From Pseudomonadota bacterium (GTDB lineage: Bacteria > Pseudomonadota > Alphaproteobacteria > Caulobacterales > Caulobacteraceae): a DNA stretch of 7,311 bases. Under the pieces are notes generated by a model. That model saw only the letters and a program-made list of their open reading frames with translations. It was not told the DNA's origin and ran no database searches. A program made the translations under genes and the position numbers. The stretch spans positions 1 to 7,311 of the forward strand of contig JAEZHG010000165.1 of assembly GCA_023436945.1 (NCBI GenBank). The letters are read 5' to 3'. This document shows, one piece after another, positions 6,165 through 7,311 of the stretch; position 1 is the first letter of the stretch, and each line of letters begins with the position of its first letter.

Positions 6165-6248
6165 TTACTGAGGTGAGCCGATTTCTTCGGCAAGGAAACC
6201 GTCCACAAAGGCTGTGGATAAGTCTGTGTAGAGACGAATATCGTTCAT
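6165..6248 (-). CDS. possible 27-codon small ORF upstream of the hypothetical gene
   Basis: ATG at 6248 opens a 27-residue frame, 'MNDIRLYTDLSTAFVDGFLA' and on to TAA at 6165-6167, 15 nt before the ATG of the 86-residue gene. The upstream GGAAA is a weak ribosome binding site. It could be a leader peptide or chance. It overlaps the DnaA-box dyad, whose bases encode 'DLSTAFVDG'. Confidence 0.2.
   Translation of the reverse strand: MNDIRLYTDLSTAFVDGFLAEEIGSPQ
6202..6221. promoter_or_regulatory. perfect DnaA box within a dyad upstream of dnaG
   Basis: TGTGGATAA at 6213-6221 is the exact complement of the consensus DnaA box TTATCCACA. TCCACA at 6202-6207 is the mirror of TGTGGA at 6213-6218, giving a 6-bp dyad with a 5-nt spacer. 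The dyad ends about 166 nt before the dnaG start. DnaA acts as a transcription factor in alphaproteobacteria, so control of dnaG or of the divergent small gene is possible. Binding is not shown. Confidence 0.5.
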
Positions 6249-6334
6249 TTTCCGGCGCTTAAGGGCGCATTCCTGACTCACTGGTAAATAAAACCTTAAC
6301 CGTAGCGAGCAGGCTGGATGACGCGGTTTTCGGT

Positions 6335-6346
6335 CGCAAAATTGCG
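6335..6346. repeat. 12-bp palindrome in the dnaG leader region
   Basis: CGCAA (6335-6339) and TTGCG (6342-6346) are separated by AA, 41 bp before the dnaG start codon. It could be an operator half-turn site or chance. A GANTC motif (GACTC, 6275-6279), the target of CcrM-type methylation in alphaproteobacteria, lies 56 bp further upstream. Confidence 0.3.
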
Positions 6347-6375
6347 CAAGGCGTCCTATGTAAAAGGCTTGCAAC

Positions 6376-6381
6376 AAGAGG
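6376..6381 (+). promoter_or_regulatory. ribosome binding site deciding the dnaG TTG start
   Basis: AAGAGG, then 6 nt, then TTG at 6388. The only upstream in-frame alternative before the stop at 6361-6363 is a CTG at 6382, so TTG is the best start. Confidence 0.7.
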
Positions 6382-6387
6382 CTGGCC

Positions 6388-7311
6388 TTGCGCTTTGACG
6401 AACGCTTCATCGAGGAGCTGAAGGCTCGCCTTCGCCCGTCCGACGTGATCGGGCGGTCGGTGAAGCTCAAGCGTCAGGGGCGCGAGTTCGTCGGGCTGTC
6501 GCCTTTCGCCAAGGAAAAATCGCCCAGCTTCTTCGTCAATGACGACAAGGGCTTCTTCCACGACTTCTCGTCGGGCAAGCATGGCGACATCATCAGCTTC
6601 CTTCAAGAAACCGAGCGGCTGAGCTTTGTTGAGGCCGTGTCGCGGCTGGCGGCAGAGGCGGGGATGCAGATGCCGGCCGAAGACCCGCAGGCTGCCGAGC
6701 GTGAACAGAAGCGTGCAGGCCTGTCGGACTGGATGGACTGGGCGCAGAAGTGGTTTGCCGCCAATCTGCGTCGTCAGGTCGGGGCCAATACGCGCCAGTA
6801 TCTGGAAAAACGCGGCCTGCCCGAAGTCCAGTGGGATCGCTTTGGTCTCGGCTATGCGCCCAATGTCCGCGAGGGGCTGAAGAATGCCCTGATCCAGCGC
6901 GGGGCCAAGCCGGGTGAGCTGGTCGAGGCGGGGCTGTTGATTTCGCCGGAAGGTGGCGGTCAGCCCTATGACCGTTTCCGCGACCGTTTGATGTTCCCGA
7001 TCCATGATGCGCGGGGGCGTATTGTGTCGTTTGGCGGTCGGGCGATGAACCCCGACGACCGCGCCAAATATCTGAACGGTCCCGAAAGCCCGCTCTTCCA
7101 CAAGGGCGCGACGCTCTATGGTCTGCCCGAAGCGCGGCGTATTCTGGGGGCCGAGAAGAAGGGCGAGCAGGGGATCATCGTCGTCGAAGGCTATATGGAC
7201 GTGATCGCCTGTCAGCGGGCGGGGCTTCCGGCGGTGGCACCGATGGGTACGGCCCTGACGGAAGAGCAGATGGAGCGCCTGTGGCGCGTCCCCTCCGAGC
7301 CTGTGCTTTGC
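6388..7311 (+). CDS. dnaG: DNA primase DnaG, N-terminal 308 residues (3' end outside window)
   Basis: Makes RNA primers for the replication fork together with DnaB helicase. From a TTG start the product opens 'MRFDERFIEELKARLRPSDV'. The zinc-binding-type domain spans about 1-95, the polymerase N-domain about 120-250, and the TOPRIM domain starts near 261. 'KYLNGPESPLFHKGATLYGL' at 227-246 is the conserved basic core region, and 'IVVEGYMDVIA' at 264-274 carries the catalytic Glu267 and Asp271. In the zinc domain the frame is kept ('SPFAKEKSPSFFVNDDKGFFHDFSSGKHGD'), but the ligand positions are Ser38, Ala41, Asp59 and Ser62 in place of Cys, His, Cys, Cys, so no zinc is expected. The frame is open to the last base. 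The C-terminal DnaB-binding domain is missing because the window ends. Identity is certain. Confidence 0.97.
   Translation, partial: MRFDERFIEELKARLRPSDVIGRSVKLKRQGREFVGLSPFAKEKSPSFFVNDDKGFFHDFSSGKHGDIISFLQETERLSFVEAVSRLAAEAGMQMPAEDPQAAEREQKRAGLSDWMDWAQKWFAANLRRQVGANTRQYLEKRGLPEVQWDRFGLGYAPNVREGLKNALIQRGAKPGELVEAGLLISPEGGGQPYDRFRDRLMFPIHDARGRIVSFGGRAMNPDDRAKYLNGPESPLFHKGATLYGLPEARRILGAEKKGEQGIIVVEGYMDVIACQRAGLPAVAPMGTALTEEQMERLWRVPSEPVLC

Noticed and set aside
6242..6300. CtrA-type site (TTAA-N7-TTAA) upstream of dnaG
   Set aside because: TTAA occurs at 6259 and 6296, but the spacing is far too long for the CtrA consensus.
6259..7101. Minus-strand open frame of 280 codons opposite dnaG
   Set aside because: It is antisense to the conserved primase coding region, and its composition follows the complement of dnaG codons.

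Overview
The window looks like ordinary chromosomal DNA from an alphaproteobacterium. The base composition is GC-rich, with G or C favoured at third codon positions. The primase fragment has an N-terminus in the style I associate with Caulobacterales and relatives, so a member of that order is plausible. This is an inference from protein style; no database search was possible.

Left part (1-4487) is an acyl-CoA catabolism cluster. It opens with the C-terminal end of an AMP-forming acyl-CoA synthetase (+), followed 8 nt later by an acyl-CoA dehydrogenase of the 'large subunit' type (+, 397 aa). Convergent to these, on the minus strand, are a small three-helix membrane protein and, upstream of it, a second acyl-CoA dehydrogenase of the 'small subunit' type. 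The latter has lost the usual flavin/substrate motif. A compact, palindrome-rich divergent promoter (3254-3344) separates it from a third, complete long-chain-type acyl-CoA dehydrogenase (+, 380 aa). Together the genes can activate a carboxylic acid to its CoA thioester and perform the first alpha,beta-dehydrogenation. The substrate cannot be read from the sequence.

Middle part (4488-5888): a strong hairpin terminator lies between the third dehydrogenase and a minus-strand gene for a small, probably exported protein. Behind that gene is a minus-strand TetR-family repressor, probably started from a TTG codon with a strong ribosome binding site. The repressor may control the acyl-CoA genes, but nothing in the sequence proves it.

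Right part (5889-7311): a small Arg/Ala-rich hypothetical protein (minus), possibly preceded by a 27-codon ORF, lies divergent to dnaG (+, first 308 residues, cut by the window end). The DnaG zinc-binding domain keeps its fold motifs but has lost all four metal ligands. A perfect consensus DnaA box sits within a dyad about 170 nt upstream of dnaG.

I see no rRNA, tRNA, CRISPR array, insertion sequence or prophage gene. The window does not show a clearly new multi-gene system. The most interesting points are the pseudo-active-site dehydrogenase, the overlapping divergent promoters, the zinc-less primase and the DnaA box.
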